NCBI GenBank assembly: GCA_046348225.1
Contig: JAXMEQ010000004.1
Coordinates: 124,001 to 188,000 of the forward strand
DNA: 64,000 nt
Direction: 5' to 3'
Origin: JAXMEQ01 sp046348225
GTDB lineage: Bacteria > Pseudomonadota > Gammaproteobacteria > Burkholderiales > Burkholderiaceae_C
Part shown: positions 33,327 through 41,710 of the stretch, piece by piece
Layout of the letters: each line of letters begins with the position of its first letter
Position numbering within the stretch: position 1 is the stretch's first letter
Translations under genes and position numbers: made by a program
The notes under the pieces: model-generated
Told to the model about the DNA's origin: nothing
The model's input: the letters and a program-made list of their open reading frames with translations, nothing else
The model's database searches: none

Positions 33327-35333
33327 ATGGCGAGCAAAACACCTACCGCCATTTCTCGTCGTGCATACTTTTCGGCGCCCATCGAAGACCTTTTGGTCAA
33401 CTCTGTTGAAGAGATCCTGGGTCGACTCACCCTTGATAGTGAGTTTTCGGTTGAGCCAACTCAGCGTGATGCCTGGGCCGAACAAGTTGCCATTCTTCAA
33501 CGGTCACTAGGTAAATTCTCGGGGCGTGGCAAAGCCTACTTTGAGTTTGTCGTTCCGCGCCTTGGAAAGCGCATCGACGTTGTGCTGTTGATTGAACACG
33601 TCGTCTTTGTTGTCGAATTCAAGGTTGGTGAAAAGGATTTCACCCGCAGTGGTGTGGATCAGGTTTGGGATTACGCGCTCGATCTGAAGAACTTTCACGC
33701 GGCGAGCCATTTGTTGGCTATAGCCCCTGTTCTAGTTGCAACAAGGTCCGTTGACACGCTGGGGGCCATAGCTACGACAAAGCACAACGATGGAGTGCTC
33801 TGTCCGATAGCGGTGTCGCCAAATAACCTCGAGAAATGCATCGAGCAGGTGTTGCTGTTTTGTGACGGGGCTTCCATCGACGTGATCGCGTGGGAGCAAG
33901 GAAGGTACAAGCCGACACCGACGATAGTTGAGGCGGCTACGGCGTTGTATGCGCAGCATTCGGTGGGTGAACTGGCAAGTTTGGGTGCTGACAAGGTGGA
34001 GTTAGACGCAACCACGTCTGCCATCAATGAGTTGATTCAAAAGGCTGCGCGCGAGCGTTTCAAAGCGGTGTGTTTTGTGACGGGTGTCCCGGGCGCAGGT
34101 AAGACGCTCGTTGGCCTTAACGTTGCGACTCAGCACATGGATCCCGATAGCGACCTCCATAGCGTGTACCTGTCCGGAAACGGGCCGCTCGTTGCGATTC
34201 TCCGAGAGGCGCTTACGCGAGACAAGCAGCGACGCGAAGAAGAAGCTGGCCGGAGAATGCGGAAGGGCGAGGCCCGACAAGCTGTTGAAGCCTTTATTCA
34301 AAATGTTCATCACTTTCGCGATGATTGCATTCGTGATCCGGGTCCGCCATCGGAGCACGTAGCGATATTCGACGAGGCACAGCGTGCTTGGAATCGGGAG
34401 CAAACCGCATCTTTCATGCGGCGCAAGAAAAACTTACCTGACTTTGATCAGTCAGAGCCGGAGTTCTTGGTTTCGTGTATGGATCGACACGCTGATTGGG
34501 CGGTGGTTGTTTGTCTTGTTGGCGGCGGACAAGAGATCAACACAGGGGAGGCTGGTATAGGGGAGTGGATTCATGCGCTCGACCGGTCTTTCCCTGATTG
34601 GCGAGTTCATGTGTCGTCGCGCCTACATGACGATGAGTACGGTGCGGGTGCTGCCTTGGCAATGCTGACCAATCGCCAGCATGTCACGTTCAACGACGAC
34701 TTGCACCTGTCAGTGTCCATGCGCTCATTTCGGGCAGAGAAGCAATCTCTTTTTGTCAAGTTGTTGTTGGATCGGGATCAGAATGGCGCACGTGCCGTCC
34801 TGAAGGAGATCGATGCCAGATATCCGATTCGACTAACGCGCGATTTGTTGGCGGCCAAGCAATGGTTGAAGGAGCAAGCCCGTGGCAATGAGCGTTATGG
34901 GCTTGTGGTGTCTTCGCAGGCGCAGCGGTTGAAGCCGCACGCGATCGATGTGAAATCACCCATGGACCCCGTGCACTGGTTCCTTGATGGCAAGCAGGAC
35001 GTGCGCTCGTCGTATTACCTTGAAGATGTTGCTACAGAGTTTCATGTTCAAGGGTTGGAGCTGGATTGGTCGTGTGTTGTTTGGGATGGCGATTTTCGGT
35101 ACACCGATATCGGTTGGGCCCCGTTCTCTTTTGTCGGCGACAGGTGGCAGCACATCCGAAAGCTAGAAAGGCAGAGCTACCTGAAGAACGCATATCGAGT
35201 GTTGCTAACAAGAGCGCGTCAAGGGATGGTGATAGTCGTACCGCATGGTGATGAGACAGACCATACGCGAAGTCCCAGTTTCTATGACGGAACATTCACT
35301 TACCTTTTGAGCCTCGGTCTTGTGCGACTCTAA
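33327..35333 (+). CDS. PD-(D/E)XK nuclease fused to DUF2075-type (Schlafen group 3-like) helicase
   Basis: A 668-residue protein of GC content visibly below its neighbours. Residues ~70-130 look like a PD-(D/E)XK nuclease: D84 in RIDVVLLI and E97-x-K99 in VVEFKVGEKDF. Residues ~245-640 form a P-loop helicase of the DUF2075 type: Walker A GVPGAGKT at 253-260, Walker B with FDEAQRAW at 348-355, and the late arginine motif YRVLLTRARQG near 623-633. Such fusions are typical of anti-phage systems, so defence is the leading guess; DNA repair is the alternative. It starts 8 bp after gyrB and likely rides on its transcript. Confidence 0.8.
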   Translation: MASKTPTAISRRAYFSAPIEDLLVNSVEEILGRLTLDSEFSVEPTQRDAWAEQVAILQRSLGKFSGRGKAYFEFVVPRLGKRIDVVLLIEHVVFVVEFKVGEKDFTRSGVDQVWDYALDLKNFHAASHLLAIAPVLVATRSVDTLGAIATTKHNDGVLCPIAVSPNNLEKCIEQVLLFCDGASIDVIAWEQGRYKPTPTIVEAATALYAQHSVGELASLGADKVELDATTSAINELIQKAARERFKAVCFVTGVPGAGKTLVGLNVATQHMDPDSDLHSVYLSGNGPLVAILREALTRDKQRREEEAGRRMRKGEARQAVEAFIQNVHHFRDDCIRDPGPPSEHVAIFDEAQRAWNREQTASFMRRKKNLPDFDQSEPEFLVSCMDRHADWAVVVCLVGGGQEINTGEAGIGEWIHALDRSFPDWRVHVSSRLHDDEYGAGAALAMLTNRQHVTFNDDLHLSVSMRSFRAEKQSLFVKLLLDRDQNGARAVLKEIDARYPIRLTRDLLAAKQWLKEQARGNERYGLVVSSQAQRLKPHAIDVKSPMDPVHWFLDGKQDVRSSYYLEDVATEFHVQGLELDWSCVVWDGDFRYTDIGWAPFSFVGDRWQHIRKLERQSYLKNAYRVLLTRARQGMVIVVPHGDETDHTRSPSFYDGTFTYLLSLGLVRL

Positions 35334-35343
35334 TGTCGGCTAG

Positions 35344-35757
35344 CTAAAAGCAGAGCCTCTGGTGGGCTGCAAACCTGTTTACGCGTCGCGATTCGCGGAA
35401 GCTGTCTGGCGGTCGTTCGCAGTCACTTGGGCTGATGTAGTAGACGGTCCAATCCCCATAGTATTTGCCTTCAAAGACAAGCATGTCGCCGTCCACGGCG
35501 AGCTCAAACGGAGGCCCTTCTTTGCCAAAGTAGGCGAGAGCGTCCGAAGCGTTTTCAAACTCGATTTTGATGTCGAGCGCATATGTGGTGTGACACCACC
35601 GAAGCGGACCGATTGATGGCCCGGTGAACCCCCACCCGTTCATTTTTTCGTTCGGGTGATTCCGCCCATGGAACAGACCTAGATATAGACCTGACTTTTC
35701 AGGCTTTTCACCGTAGCTGGCCATCGTCGTGTTGTGCAACTCAGCGTTTTGACTCAT
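35344..35757 (-). CDS. Hypothetical protein, integron-cassette-like
   Basis: A 137-residue protein I do not recognise. It is rich in aromatics and Gly (KSGLYLGLFHGRNHP, GWGFTGPSIGPLRWCHTTY, ELAVDGDMLVFEGKYYGDWTVYYISP) with no signal peptide, looking like a small soluble beta-rich domain. A GGAGG site lies before its ATG, and 16 bases upstream is GTTAGAC, an R'-type attC end. Its base composition matches the lower-GC island. It is convergent with the nuclease-helicase, only 10 bp between stops. Confidence 0.7.
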   Translation of the reverse strand: MSQNAELHNTTMASYGEKPEKSGLYLGLFHGRNHPNEKMNGWGFTGPSIGPLRWCHTTYALDIKIEFENASDALAYFGKEGPPFELAVDGDMLVFEGKYYGDWTVYYISPSDCERPPDSFRESRRVNRFAAHQRLCF

Positions 35758-35773
35758 GCGATCCTCCGTTGAT

Positions 35774-35898
35774 GTCTAACGCAGCGTAGCTAGCCACACG
35801 GCGCTTGTGACCCAGGGCATTGCCTGGGCTGACTGGCCGCCGCCTATGCGGCAACATCAAGCGGGCGCCGCGTAGGCTGCTTAACGCCCTTGTTTGAT
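35774..35898. repeat. attC-like recombination site (possible integron cassette remnant)
   Basis: A 125-bp imperfect palindrome starting GTCTAAC (35774-35780, fits RYYYAAC) and ending GTTTGAT (35892-35898, one mismatch to GTTRRRY). Arms at 35784-35804 and 35865-35887 pair well. Smaller hairpins, CCCAGG/CCTGGG and GCCGC/GCGGC, fill the middle. In the orientation of the small gene it is just upstream, as in a gene cassette array. No integrase is in the window. Confidence 0.55.
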
Positions 35899-35900
35899 GC

Positions 35901-35957
35901 AAAACCGGCCCGTAGCCCGCATCCACATTGCGTGAGCCGCTATCAAATACATAGCAT
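35901..35957. repeat. Dispersed repeat with GCTAT...ATAGC hairpin
   Basis: Shared with 39789-39844: GTAGCCCGC, variable bases, GCGT, AGCCGCTATCAAA, ATAGCA. The terminal palindrome is GCTATCAAATACATAGC (35939-35955). It begins 2 bases after the attC-like site and marks the return to chromosomal GC content. Confidence 0.65.
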
Positions 35958-36021
35958 TCGGCGGTGACCAGTTGCCACCCGCAAGGCCCCCGCACCCCGC
36001 CCCCGGCACAATGCGCGGCAT

Positions 36022-36447
36022 ATGCACATCGAAGTCCTTCGCCTTTCCCCCGGTGACGACCTGCGCGGCGCGCTGGAGCAGGCCTGGGCCGCGCTGTCTG
36101 TGGCTTACGGCGTGCAGGCGGGCTGTGTGGTGTCGGCCGTGGGCAGCCTGCACGACGCCTTGCTGCGCTTTGCGGCCGAGCCGGCGGGCACGGTGGTGGC
36201 GGGGCCGCTGGAGCTGCTGTCGCTGGCGGGCACGTTCAGCACCAGCGGGCCGCACCTGCACGCCAGCGTGGCGCGGGCGGACGGCTCGGTCTGCGGCGGC
36301 CACCTGTTGCCCGGCTGCACGGTGCGCACCACGGCCGAGGTGGTGCTGGCGCTGCTGCCGGGCTGGCACTTCAGCCGTGCGCCGGATGCGGCCACCGGCT
36401 TTGCCGAGCTGGTGGCGCGGCGCCTGCCTGTGGTGGACATGCCTTGA
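36022..36447 (+). CDS. PPC/DUF296-domain protein
   Basis: A 141-residue protein matching the plant-and-prokaryote-conserved (PPC/DUF296) fold: ELLSLAGTFSTSGPHLHASVA near residue 65 carries the conserved metal-site histidines, and GGHLLPGCTV follows. The bacterial members are small trimeric proteins of unclear role. A CACAAT -10-like box lies before the ATG. It overlaps the next gene (TTG start in TTGA), so the two are coupled. Confidence 0.8.
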   Translation: MHIEVLRLSPGDDLRGALEQAWAALSVAYGVQAGCVVSAVGSLHDALLRFAAEPAGTVVAGPLELLSLAGTFSTSGPHLHASVARADGSVCGGHLLPGCTVRTTAEVVLALLPGWHFSRAPDAATGFAELVARRLPVVDMP

Positions 36448-37079
36448 CCGGGCCCATCGCCGTCATTGACTTTGAAACCACCGGCCTGTCGCCCGCGCAG
36501 GGCGATCGCGCCACCGAGGTGGCTGTGGTGCTAGTGCAGGGCGGCCAAGTGGTGGGCAGGTTCCAGAGCCTGATGAACGCGGGCGTGCGCATTTCGCCGT
36601 TCATCGAGTCGTTCACCGGCATCAGCAACGCCATGGTGGCCGCCGCGCCGCCGGCCGCGCAGGTGATGGCCGAGGCCGCGCGCTTTGTGGGCGGCGCGCC
36701 GCTGGTGGCGCACAACGCGGGTTTTGACCGGCGCTTCTGGCAGGCCGAGCTGGCGCGGCTGGGGCCCGATGCGCCGGCCGCGCACAACCCGTTTGCCTGC
36801 ACCATGCTGCTGGCGCGCCGCCTGTACCCGCAGGCGCCGGGGCACCGGCTGGGCACGCTGGCGGCCTTCCATGCGCTGCCCACCGCCGGCCGCGCCCACC
36901 GCGCGCTGGCGGATGCAGAGGTGGCTGCCGCGCTGCTGGCCCGCATCCAGGCCGACCTGTGCCACCGCTTCGCCCTGGCCGAGGCCAGCCACAGCCTGCT
37001 GATGGCCGTGCAGGCCTGCCAGCGCCACGCGCTGGGCGCGGCGGTGCAGCGGCATGTTGCGGCGGGCCACCCCTCCTGA
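36444..37079 (+). CDS. DEDDh 3'-5' exonuclease, DnaQ-like
   Basis: A 211-residue protein. Exo I is VIDFETTGLSP near residue 7, Exo II HNAGFDRRF near 91 and Exo III HRALADAEVA near 151, the full DEDDh set. The start is TTG 36444 overlapping the previous stop; the family domain begins at once and no ATG is available. It resembles polymerase III epsilon-like exonucleases, but no polymerase gene is nearby, so it may process DNA or RNA alone. Confidence 0.85.
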   Translation: MTGPIAVIDFETTGLSPAQGDRATEVAVVLVQGGQVVGRFQSLMNAGVRISPFIESFTGISNAMVAAAPPAAQVMAEAARFVGGAPLVAHNAGFDRRFWQAELARLGPDAPAAHNPFACTMLLARRLYPQAPGHRLGTLAAFHALPTAGRAHRALADAEVAAALLARIQADLCHRFALAEASHSLLMAVQACQRHALGAAVQRHVAAGHPS

Positions 37080-37142
37080 CAAACCCGCGCCAGCGCGCTT
37101 GGTAACTTGTGGCCCTCAAAACCAACTGATGAGGAGCCCGCC

Positions 37143-37547
37143 ATGTCTTCCACCCTGCCGCCCAGCGTCATCTCGCATGTTTCGCTGGGCACCAACGACT
37201 ACCCGCGCGCCAAGGCGTTTTACGACGCGGTGCTGGCCACGCTGCAGATCCGCTGCGTGATGGACTTTCCCGGCGCCGCGGGCTATGGCCGCGCGTTCCC
37301 CGAGTTCTGGGTGCAGACGCCGCACGACGGCGGCCGCGCCGGCGTGGGCAACGGCGTGCATGTGGCGTTTCTGGCCAATTCGGTGGAAGAGGTGCACGCC
37401 TTCCACGCGCAGGCGCTGGCCCTGGGCGCCACGGACGACGGCGCGCCCGGCCCGCGGCCGGACTACGGCCCCGACTACTACGCCGCCTTCGTGCGCGACC
37501 TGGACGGCCACAAGATTGAGGCCATGCTGCTCATCCCCGGCGGCTGA
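37143..37547 (+). CDS. VOC-family (glyoxalase/bleomycin-resistance-like) protein
   Basis: A 134-residue single-domain VOC protein: SHVSLGTNDYPRAKAFYDAVL at the start and YYAAFVRDLDGHKIEAM near the end, giving two metal-ligand positions. Its substrate is unknown. TGAGGAGC precedes ATG 37143, six bases apart. It stands alone between the exonuclease and NnrU. Confidence 0.85.
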   Translation: MSSTLPPSVISHVSLGTNDYPRAKAFYDAVLATLQIRCVMDFPGAAGYGRAFPEFWVQTPHDGGRAGVGNGVHVAFLANSVEEVHAFHAQALALGATDDGAPGPRPDYGPDYYAAFVRDLDGHKIEAMLLIPGG

Positions 37548-37596
37548 CGCGCCCGCCCCCTGATAATCGGCCCACACTTTTGCAGGAGCGCGTGCC

Positions 37597-38175
37597 ATGG
37601 GCTTGTTGATATTGGGGCTGGTTGTTTTTCTGGGCGTGCATTCGGTGCGCATCGTGGCCGATGGCTGGCGCACGCAGTTCATCGCGCAGCGCGGCGAAGG
37701 CGCCTGGAAGGGGCTGTACTCGGTGCTGTCGCTGGCGGGCTTTGCGCTGCTGGTGTGGGGCTACGGCCTGGCGCGCCAGCAGCCGGTGGTGCTGTGGGTG
37801 CCGCTGCTGGGCATGCGCCACGCCGCGTCGCTGCTCACGCTGGTGGCGTTTGTGCTGCTGGCCGCCACCTACGTGCCGCGCAACGGCATCAAGGCGAAGC
37901 TGCACCACCCGATGGTGCTGGCCGTCAAGGTGTGGGCGCTCGGCCACCTGCTGGCCAACGGCAACCTGGCCGACGTGCTGCTGTTCGGCGGCTTTCTGGT
38001 CTGGGCGGCGCTGAGCTTCAAGGCCGCCCGCGGCCGCGACCGCGCCGCCGGCACCACGTACCCGGCCGGCACGGCCGCGGGCACCGCCATCACCGTTGTG
38101 GTGGGCCTGCTGGCCTGGGCCGGCTTCGCCTTCTGGGCCCACGGCGTGCTGATCGGGGTGCGGCCGTTTGGTTGA
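37597..38175 (+). CDS. NnrU-family membrane protein
   Basis: A 192-residue protein with five or six hydrophobic segments. The typical NnrU stretch is GLYSVLSLAGFALLVWGYG near residue 45, then HPMVLAVKVWALGHLLANG near 105. NnrU is linked to nitric oxide reduction in some bacteria, but most members are uncharacterised. GCAGGAGC precedes the ATG. Confidence 0.85.
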   Translation: MGLLILGLVVFLGVHSVRIVADGWRTQFIAQRGEGAWKGLYSVLSLAGFALLVWGYGLARQQPVVLWVPLLGMRHAASLLTLVAFVLLAATYVPRNGIKAKLHHPMVLAVKVWALGHLLANGNLADVLLFGGFLVWAALSFKAARGRDRAAGTTYPAGTAAGTAITVVVGLLAWAGFAFWAHGVLIGVRPFG

Positions 38176-38196
38176 GGCCGGCGGCATAATCGCCGC

Positions 38197-38496
38197 ATGA
38201 ACATTGCCCCGGCCCAGCATGAACGCATTGCAGATATCTGCAGGCGGTACCACGTGCGGCGCATGAGCGTTTTCGGCTCGGCGGCGGTGGGCGGCGAGCG
38301 GCCAGACAGTGATGTCGACTTGCTGGTGGAGTTCATCCCGGGCGAGGCACCCAGCGGCTTCGCGCTGGTCGACATGCAGGGCGAACTGTCTGCCGCATTC
38401 AACGGACGGAAGATAGACCTTGCGTTCCCGTCGGTCCTGCGCAACCCGTTCCGCCGCCAGGCGATCGAGCCTCAGCTGCAGACCCTGTTCCAGTGA
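38197..38496 (+). CDS. mntA: MntA-type minimal nucleotidyltransferase antitoxin
   Basis: A 99-residue protein with the MNT signature GSAAVGGERPDSDVDLL (GSx10DxD) near residues 28-44. Family knowledge: MntA adds AMP groups to HepT at a tyrosine in its RX4HXY motif and so blocks the toxin. CATAAT ends six bases before the ATG, suggesting a leaderless message. It overlaps hepT by 4 bp. Confidence 0.9.
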   Translation: MNIAPAQHERIADICRRYHVRRMSVFGSAAVGGERPDSDVDLLVEFIPGEAPSGFALVDMQGELSAAFNGRKIDLAFPSVLRNPFRRQAIEPQLQTLFQ

Positions 38497-38840
38497 GCAT
38501 GGACCGCACGCCTGCGCACGTGGCCGACATGCTGCAGTTTGTGCAGGAGCTTCGGACGCTGGCAGAGGGCAAGCCCCTGCTGGAGCTTGTTTCAGACCGC
38601 GTTCTTTGCCTGGCAGTCGAAAAGCTTTTCATCAACCTGGGCGAGGCAGCGCGGCGAATTGACCCGACACAGGCTGGCAAGATTCCTGATGTGGCGTGGA
38701 CGCAGATCATCGGTTTGCGCAACATTCTGGCGCACGGGTATGAGCAGGTGGAACACGAGGTGCTGTTCAGGTCCATCGCCGAAGATTTGCCACCTCTGCA
38801 GCGCGCGCTGGAGGCCTGGTTGAGCGGTTACCCGTCGTGA
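38493..38840 (+). CDS. hepT: HepT-type RNase toxin
   Basis: A 115-residue HEPN-fold protein. The catalytic motif RNILAHGY (RX4HXY) is near residues 75-82, with the typical LCLAVEKLFINLGEAARRI helix before it. It is a ribonuclease toxin held by MntA. A GTG start at 38493 overlaps the mntA stop as GTGA; the ATG two codons later (38499) is the alternative. A GTGA overlap with the following hydrolase links it too. Confidence 0.9.
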   Translation: MSMDRTPAHVADMLQFVQELRTLAEGKPLLELVSDRVLCLAVEKLFINLGEAARRIDPTQAGKIPDVAWTQIIGLRNILAHGYEQVEHEVLFRSIAEDLPPLQRALEAWLSGYPS

Positions 38841-39781
38841 AGCTGCTCCTCAAATCCCTCGCGCTGCTGGTTGGCGGCCTGCTGTTTTTTGCAGCAGTGG
38901 GCATCTGGGCCACCTGGGCGCCCGACAAGCCGGTGGACGCACTCAAGCTGCGCTGGGCGCAGGCGCCGTCGCAGTTCATCAACGTGCAGGGCATGCAGGT
39001 GCACCTGCGCGACGAGGGCCCGCGTGACGACGCCACGCCACTGGTGCTGCTGCATGGCACCTCGGCCAGCCTGCACACCTGGCAGGGCTGGGCCGGCGCG
39101 CTCAAGGGCCAGCGCCGCGTCATCCGGTTTGACCTGCCGGGCTTTGCGCTGACGGGTCCGCACCCGCAGGACGACTATTCCATCGCGGCCTATGTGCGCT
39201 TTGTGGTGGCGGTGATGGACCAGCTCGGCGTGCAGCGCTTTGTGCTGGCCGGCAACTCGCTGGGCGGGCAGATTGCGTGGGAGGTGGCGCACGCCCACCC
39301 GCAGCGCGTGGCGCAGCTGGTGCTGGTGGATGCGGCGGGCTATGTGTTTGAGCCCAAGTCGGTGCCCATTGGCTTCCAGATCGCGCGCAGCCCGCTGCTG
39401 CAACCGCTGATGCGCAACACCCTGCCGCGCGGCCTGGTGGAGCGCAGCGTGCGCAATGTGTATGGCGACGCGGCCAAGGTCACGCCCGATCTGGTGGACC
39501 TGTACTACGACATGACGCAGCGCGCCGGCAACCGCCGCGCCCTGGGCCTGCGCATGCAGCAGATCGTGCCGCGCGCGCCGGAGCGCATTGCCACGCTCAA
39601 GGTGCCCACCCTCATCCTCTGGGGCGGGCAGGACCGGCTGATCCCGCCCGAGAACGCGCAGAAGTTTGCCAAGGACATTGCGGGCAGCAAACTCGTGGTG
39701 TTTGATGCGCTGGGCCATGTGCCGCACGAGGAAGACCCGGCCGCCACCGTGGCGCCCGTCAAGGCCTTTCTGGGCCTTTGA
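38837..39781 (+). CDS. Alpha/beta hydrolase, membrane-anchored or exported
   Basis: A 314-residue alpha/beta hydrolase with an N-terminal hydrophobic segment (LLLKSLALLVGGLLFFAAVG). The oxyanion region is LLHGTSASLHTWQG near residue 71, the nucleophile elbow AGNSLGGQ near 137, and the late acid and histidine in GGQDRLIPP and LGHVPHEE. The GTG start overlaps the hepT stop. Its co-expression with the toxin-antitoxin pair is probably incidental. Confidence 0.85.
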   Translation: MKLLLKSLALLVGGLLFFAAVGIWATWAPDKPVDALKLRWAQAPSQFINVQGMQVHLRDEGPRDDATPLVLLHGTSASLHTWQGWAGALKGQRRVIRFDLPGFALTGPHPQDDYSIAAYVRFVVAVMDQLGVQRFVLAGNSLGGQIAWEVAHAHPQRVAQLVLVDAAGYVFEPKSVPIGFQIARSPLLQPLMRNTLPRGLVERSVRNVYGDAAKVTPDLVDLYYDMTQRAGNRRALGLRMQQIVPRAPERIATLKVPTLILWGGQDRLIPPENAQKFAKDIAGSKLVVFDALGHVPHEEDPAATVAPVKAFLGL

Positions 39782-39788
39782 TTCAAGC

Positions 39789-39844
39789 CAAATCAGGCTG
39801 TAGCCCGCGCCAGCGCTGCGTAAGCCGCTATCAAAACAATAGCA
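39789..39844. repeat. Dispersed repeat with GCTAT...ATAGC hairpin
   Basis: AAATCAGGCTGTAGCCCGC, spacer, GCGTAAGCCGCTATCAAA, then ATAGCA; the palindrome is at 39827-39843. Nearly the same as 35901-35957. It lies between convergent hydrolase and minE and may end both transcripts. Confidence 0.65.
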
Positions 39845-39849
39845 CCCGC

Positions 39850-40113
39850 TCAGCGTGCCTCGGGCAGCTCGATCTTCACTTCCAGCACTTCCAGGTTGTC
39901 CTGGCGGTCCACCTGGACCTTGATGTCGCCGGGGTTGATCTTGATGTACTTGCTGATCACGGCCACCAGGTCGCGTTGCAGCGCGGGCAGGTAGTCGGGC
40001 TCGGCAGCGTTGCGGCCGCTGCGCTCGTGCGCCAGGATGATCTGCAGCCGCTCCTTGGCGACGCTGGCGGTCTTCTTCTTTTCACCGAGCAGGAAGGACA
40101 GGAATGACGCCAT
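39850..40113 (-). CDS. minE: Cell division topological specificity factor MinE
   Basis: An 87-residue protein: SVAKERLQIILAHERSG is the MinD-activating N-terminal helix, and the C-terminal half is the dimerisation domain (KVQVDRQDNLEVLEVKIELP). It drives MinD off the poles. It is the last gene of minC-minD-minE, 3 bp after minD. Confidence 0.96.
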   Translation of the reverse strand: MASFLSFLLGEKKKTASVAKERLQIILAHERSGRNAAEPDYLPALQRDLVAVISKYIKINPGDIKVQVDRQDNLEVLEVKIELPEAR

Positions 40114-40116
40114 GCC

Positions 40117-40932
40117 TTATTTCCCCCCGAACAGGCGCTTGAGAAAGCTGCCCTTCTGCGCGTCGATGAAGCGCAGCGGCTTGTCTTCCCCCAGGAAGCG
40201 GTCGATCACGTCCTTGTAGGCCTCGCTCACGTCGGTGCCCTTCAGGTGCACGGCGGGCATGCCCTGGTTGGAGGCGGTGAGCACGTTCTCGCTTTCGGGG
40301 ATGACGCCGATCAGCTTGATGCGCAGGATGTCCTGAATGTCCTCCAGCGACAGCATCTGCCCCTGGTCGACCCGGCTCGGGTTGTAGCGGGTGATGAGCA
40401 GGTGTTCCTTGACCGGCTCCTTGCCCTCAATCGCGCGCCTGGTCTTGCTGGCCAGCATGCCGAGGATGCGGTCGCTGTCGCGCACGCTGGACACTTCGGG
40501 GTTGGTGACAACCAGCGCCTCGTCGGCAAAGTGCATGGCCATCAGCGCGCCAGTCTCGATGCCGGCGGGCGAGTCGCACACGATGTACTCAAAGCCCATG
40601 GCGGCCAGGTCGTTCAGCACCTTTTCCACGCCGTCCTTGGTGAGCGCGTCCTTGTCGCGGGTTTGCGAGGCGGCCAGCACGAACAGGTTGTCGCATTGCT
40701 TGTCCTTGATGAGGGCCTGGTTCAGGTTGGCCTCGCCCTGGATGACGTTGATCAGGTCGTACACCACGCGGCGCTCGCAGCCCATGATGAGGTCCAGGTT
40801 GCGCAGGCCGACGTCAAAGTCGATCACCGCCGTCTTGTGGCCGCGCAGGGCCAGGCCGCTGGCAAAGCTGGCGCTGGTGGTGGTCTTGCCCACCCCGCCC
40901 TTGCCGGATGTCACAACAACGATTTTTGCCAT
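40117..40932 (-). CDS. minD: Septum site-determining protein MinD
   Basis: A 271-residue deviant-Walker ATPase: GKGGVGKTT at residues 10-18, and the C-terminal amphipathic membrane-targeting helix GSFLKRLFGGK. It recruits MinC to poles and oscillates with MinE. It is 28 bp after minC and 3 bp before minE. Confidence 0.97.
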   Translation of the reverse strand: MAKIVVVTSGKGGVGKTTTSASFASGLALRGHKTAVIDFDVGLRNLDLIMGCERRVVYDLINVIQGEANLNQALIKDKQCDNLFVLAASQTRDKDALTKDGVEKVLNDLAAMGFEYIVCDSPAGIETGALMAMHFADEALVVTNPEVSSVRDSDRILGMLASKTRRAIEGKEPVKEHLLITRYNPSRVDQGQMLSLEDIQDILRIKLIGVIPESENVLTASNQGMPAVHLKGTDVSEAYKDVIDRFLGEDKPLRFIDAQKGSFLKRLFGGK

Positions 40933-40960
40933 GGGAGGTTGTCCTTTTTGATGAATGGGT

Positions 40961-41710
40961 TCAGGCCTTCAGGGCCGTCATGACGAGCTTGCCGCTGCTG
41001 CCGCCGTCCAGCCGCACCTGGGTGGGCCGGCCCAGCACGTCCGCAGGCAGGGGCACGTCGCTGGTGCGGTACACACCGGCGATGGAAATGAGTTCCGCCT
41101 CGAGGCAGAGCGTGAAGATGCGCGCCGCGCTGTTGCCGCGTGCGCCCGCAATGGCCTTGCCGCGCAGCGGCGCGTACACATGGATGTGGCCGTCGGCAAT
41201 GACTTCGGCACCGGGGTTGACCATGCTCAGCAGCACCAGGTCGCGCCCGCGGGCATAGACCTGCTGGCCCGAGCGCAGTGGCTTGTCGACGACCAGAGCG
41301 TCCTGTGCGGGCTCGGGGGCGGCGGTGCGCTCGGCCTCGGCGGGCTGCGCCTGGGCGGGCGCGCGGGGTGGCACGGCGTCTGGCGCCGCCACCAGCCCGG
41401 CAGCCAGCGCTGCCGCCATCTGGGCCGGGCTGCCGCCGCGCACGGCGATGGGCTGCACGCGGTACTGGCGCAGCAGGGTGAGCAGGGCCGGGAAATCAAT
41501 GGCCGCGTCGGCCTGTGTGGCCTGCAGCGGCGTCAGGTCGATCACCAGCGGCTCGTGGTCAAAGAAGTCGGGGATATCGCCAAACCGCGCGGCCAGCTCC
41601 TGCGCCAGCGCATCGAGCGCGGGCGACTTCAGCAGCAGGGACACCAGGGGGAGTTGGGCGCTCTTGATCTCAAACGTGGCCGGGGCGCGTCCGGCGAGGG
41701 CAACGGTCAT
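40961..41710 (-). CDS. minC: Septum site-determining protein MinC
   Basis: A 249-residue division inhibitor. The N-terminal domain (~1-105) and the C-terminal beta-helix domain (~140-245: DGHIHVYAPLRGKAIAGARG) are joined by a Pro/Ala/Glu-rich linker. It blocks FtsZ assembly at the poles. It is first in minCDE, divergent from a metallophosphoesterase gene. Confidence 0.95.
   Translation of the reverse strand: MTVALAGRAPATFEIKSAQLPLVSLLLKSPALDALAQELAARFGDIPDFFDHEPLVIDLTPLQATQADAAIDFPALLTLLRQYRVQPIAVRGGSPAQMAAALAAGLVAAPDAVPPRAPAQAQPAEAERTAAPEPAQDALVVDKPLRSGQQVYARGRDLVLLSMVNPGAEVIADGHIHVYAPLRGKAIAGARGNSAARIFTLCLEAELISIAGVYRTSDVPLPADVLGRPTQVRLDGGSSGKLVMTALKA

Noticed and set aside
35334..36021. 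A complete mobile integron with integrase
   Set aside because: No integrase gene or attI is present in the window; only one attC-like site and a cassette-type gene can be supported.
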